Source of the DNA: Flexivirga endophytica
Lineage (GTDB): Bacteria > Actinomycetota > Actinomycetes > Actinomycetales > Dermatophilaceae
DNA length: 64,000 nucleotides
Assembly: GCF_014640635.1 (NCBI RefSeq)
Contig: NZ_BMHI01000002.1
Coordinates: 124,001-188,000, forward strand
Reading direction: 5' to 3'
Under the pieces are notes generated by a model. The model was not told the DNA's origin. It searched no databases and was given only the letters and a program-made list of their open reading frames with translations. Within the stretch, counting starts at the first letter, position 1; every line of letters begins with the position of its first letter. Position numbers and translations under genes: made by a program. Shown here piece by piece: positions 63,180 to 64,000 of the stretch.

Positions 63180-64000
63180 TCAGGCGCGGCTCGCGCCATA
63201 CATCTCGTTGATGGTGTCGGCTGTCCGGTCGGTGATGACGTTGCGCTTCATCTTCAGCGTCGGTGTCAGGTCCCCGGACTCGACCGTCCACTCGACCGGC
63301 AGCAGCCGCCATTCGCGGATCGACTCGGCGCGGGACACCAGCTCGTTGGTGGTCGCGACCTGCTCCTCGATGGCGGCCAGCACGTCGGGGTGGGAGGTGA
63401 GTTCTTCACCGTTGAAGATGCCGTGGTTGCGCGCCCAGTAGGCGGCGCCGTCGGGGTCGAGCGTGAGCAGCGCGGCGACGAACGGCCGGCCGTTGCCGAC
63501 GACCATCGCCTGCCCGATGAGGGGGTGCTGGGCCAGGCTCTCCTCCAGCATGACCGGTGCGACGTTGGTGCCACCGGAGGTGATGATGAGCTCCCCGGAC
63601 CGGCCGATGATCCGCAGGTGCTCGCCGTCGAATCGGCCGAGATCGCCGGTGCGGCACCAGCCATCGGTGGTCAACGCCATCCGGGTCGACTCCGGATCGC
63701 CGCGGTAACCGACCATCGCCTGCGGTGCCTGGATGAGCACCTCCCCGTCCGGGCCGAGCGTCATACGCACGCCCGGCATCGGCGGACCGACGGTGCCGAT
63801 CTTCGCGCCGCCCGGCGGGTTGACGTTCGTGATGCCGACCTCGGTCAGCCCGTAGCCCTCGAGGATCTCGAAGCCGACACCCTTGAAGAACAGGCTCAGG
63901 TGCGGGCTCAGCGCGCTGCCACCGGAGATGATCGTGCGGCACTCGCCGCCGAGGGCGTCGCGCAGCTTGCGGTAGACCAGCCGGTCGTAGAGCCCGTACT
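63180..64000 (-). CDS. AMP-dependent long-chain acyl-CoA ligase, C-terminal part
   Basis: The 5' end lies beyond the window. The visible frame covers the ANL core and C-terminal domain: YGLTEVGITN, GEVLIQAPQAMVGYRG, the hinge TGDLGRFDGEHLRIIGR, and the lysine segment near the end (LTPTLKMKRN). It activates fatty or related acids as AMP esters and joins them to CoA; substrate length is not known. Confidence 0.88.
   Translation of the reverse strand, partial: YGLYDRLVYRKLRDALGGECRTIISGGSALSPHLSLFFKGVGFEILEGYGLTEVGITNVNPPGGAKIGTVGPPMPGVRMTLGPDGEVLIQAPQAMVGYRGDPESTRMALTTDGWCRTGDLGRFDGEHLRIIGRSGELIITSGGTNVAPVMLEESLAQHPLIGQAMVVGNGRPFVAALLTLDPDGAAYWARNHGIFNGEELTSHPDVLAAIEEQVATTNELVSRAESIREWRLLPVEWTVESGDLTPTLKMKRNVITDRTADTINEMYGASRA

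Overview
The window is from a high-G+C Gram-positive actinobacterium, and I see no rRNA or tRNA gene. The block at 4.5-22.4 kb has the gene order of the region near the replication origin in Mycobacterium and its relatives: ino1 and a PadR regulator, a class A penicillin-binding protein, a GT87-like membrane protein, rpsF-ssb-rpsR-rplI, then dnaB. Several genes look leaderless, with a TANNNT box 6-7 nt before the start codon. A short motif, GTATGGCG/CGCCATAC, is scattered on both strands and in all frames (I count about 43 copies). I think the family is near Dermacoccaceae or Intrasporangiaceae, but this is an impression only.

Layout. 0-4.4 kb: end of an SGNH hydrolase, an AraC-DinB regulator, a HIT-like protein, a wall-anchored secretory lipase and an SDR. 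4.5-12.1 kb: the conserved block. 12.3-20.5 kb, inserted between rplI and dnaB: a DGPF/YCII protein with its ECF42 sigma factor, a MATE exporter, two NlpC/P60 wall hydrolases with peptidoglycan-binding repeats, and a lipoprotein plus secreted-protein pair. 20.5-22.4 kb: a cluster of DnaA-like boxes, three of them 11 bp apart, and dnaB.

22.4-35.2 kb is an accessory island without a single exact copy of the dispersed motif. It holds a hypothetical gene, a broken gene, a PHP-domain/SMC-like ATPase, a non-coding segment bounded by an 18-nt inverted repeat, a PIN-like protein, a tyrosine recombinase, a 32-residue membrane peptide, a probable DNA-binding protein and a SIR2-STAND protein. It looks like an anti-phage defence island placed just after dnaB.

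35.3-50.2 kb is a metabolic and stress region made of small regulator-target units, most with a visible palindromic operator: ArsR with SRPBCC and MBL hydrolase, TetR with epoxide hydrolase, GntR with an NCS1 permease and flavin reductase, TetR with an F420-type reductase. It also has a papain-like protein with peptidoglycan-binding repeats, an RCK channel-like protein and an M20 deacylase.

50.2-55.7 kb: a STAND/MalT-like regulator that has lost its C-terminal HTH, divergent from two translationally coupled secreted proteins with aerolysin/ETX-MTX2-like segments, a possible new two-part pore-forming system. 55.7-64 kb: DUF1203, SRPBCC, a TetR-UbiX-UbiD-SDR decarboxylation operon, a MarP-like periplasmic protease, a Tat-exported GH3 glycosidase and the C-terminal part of an acyl-CoA ligase.
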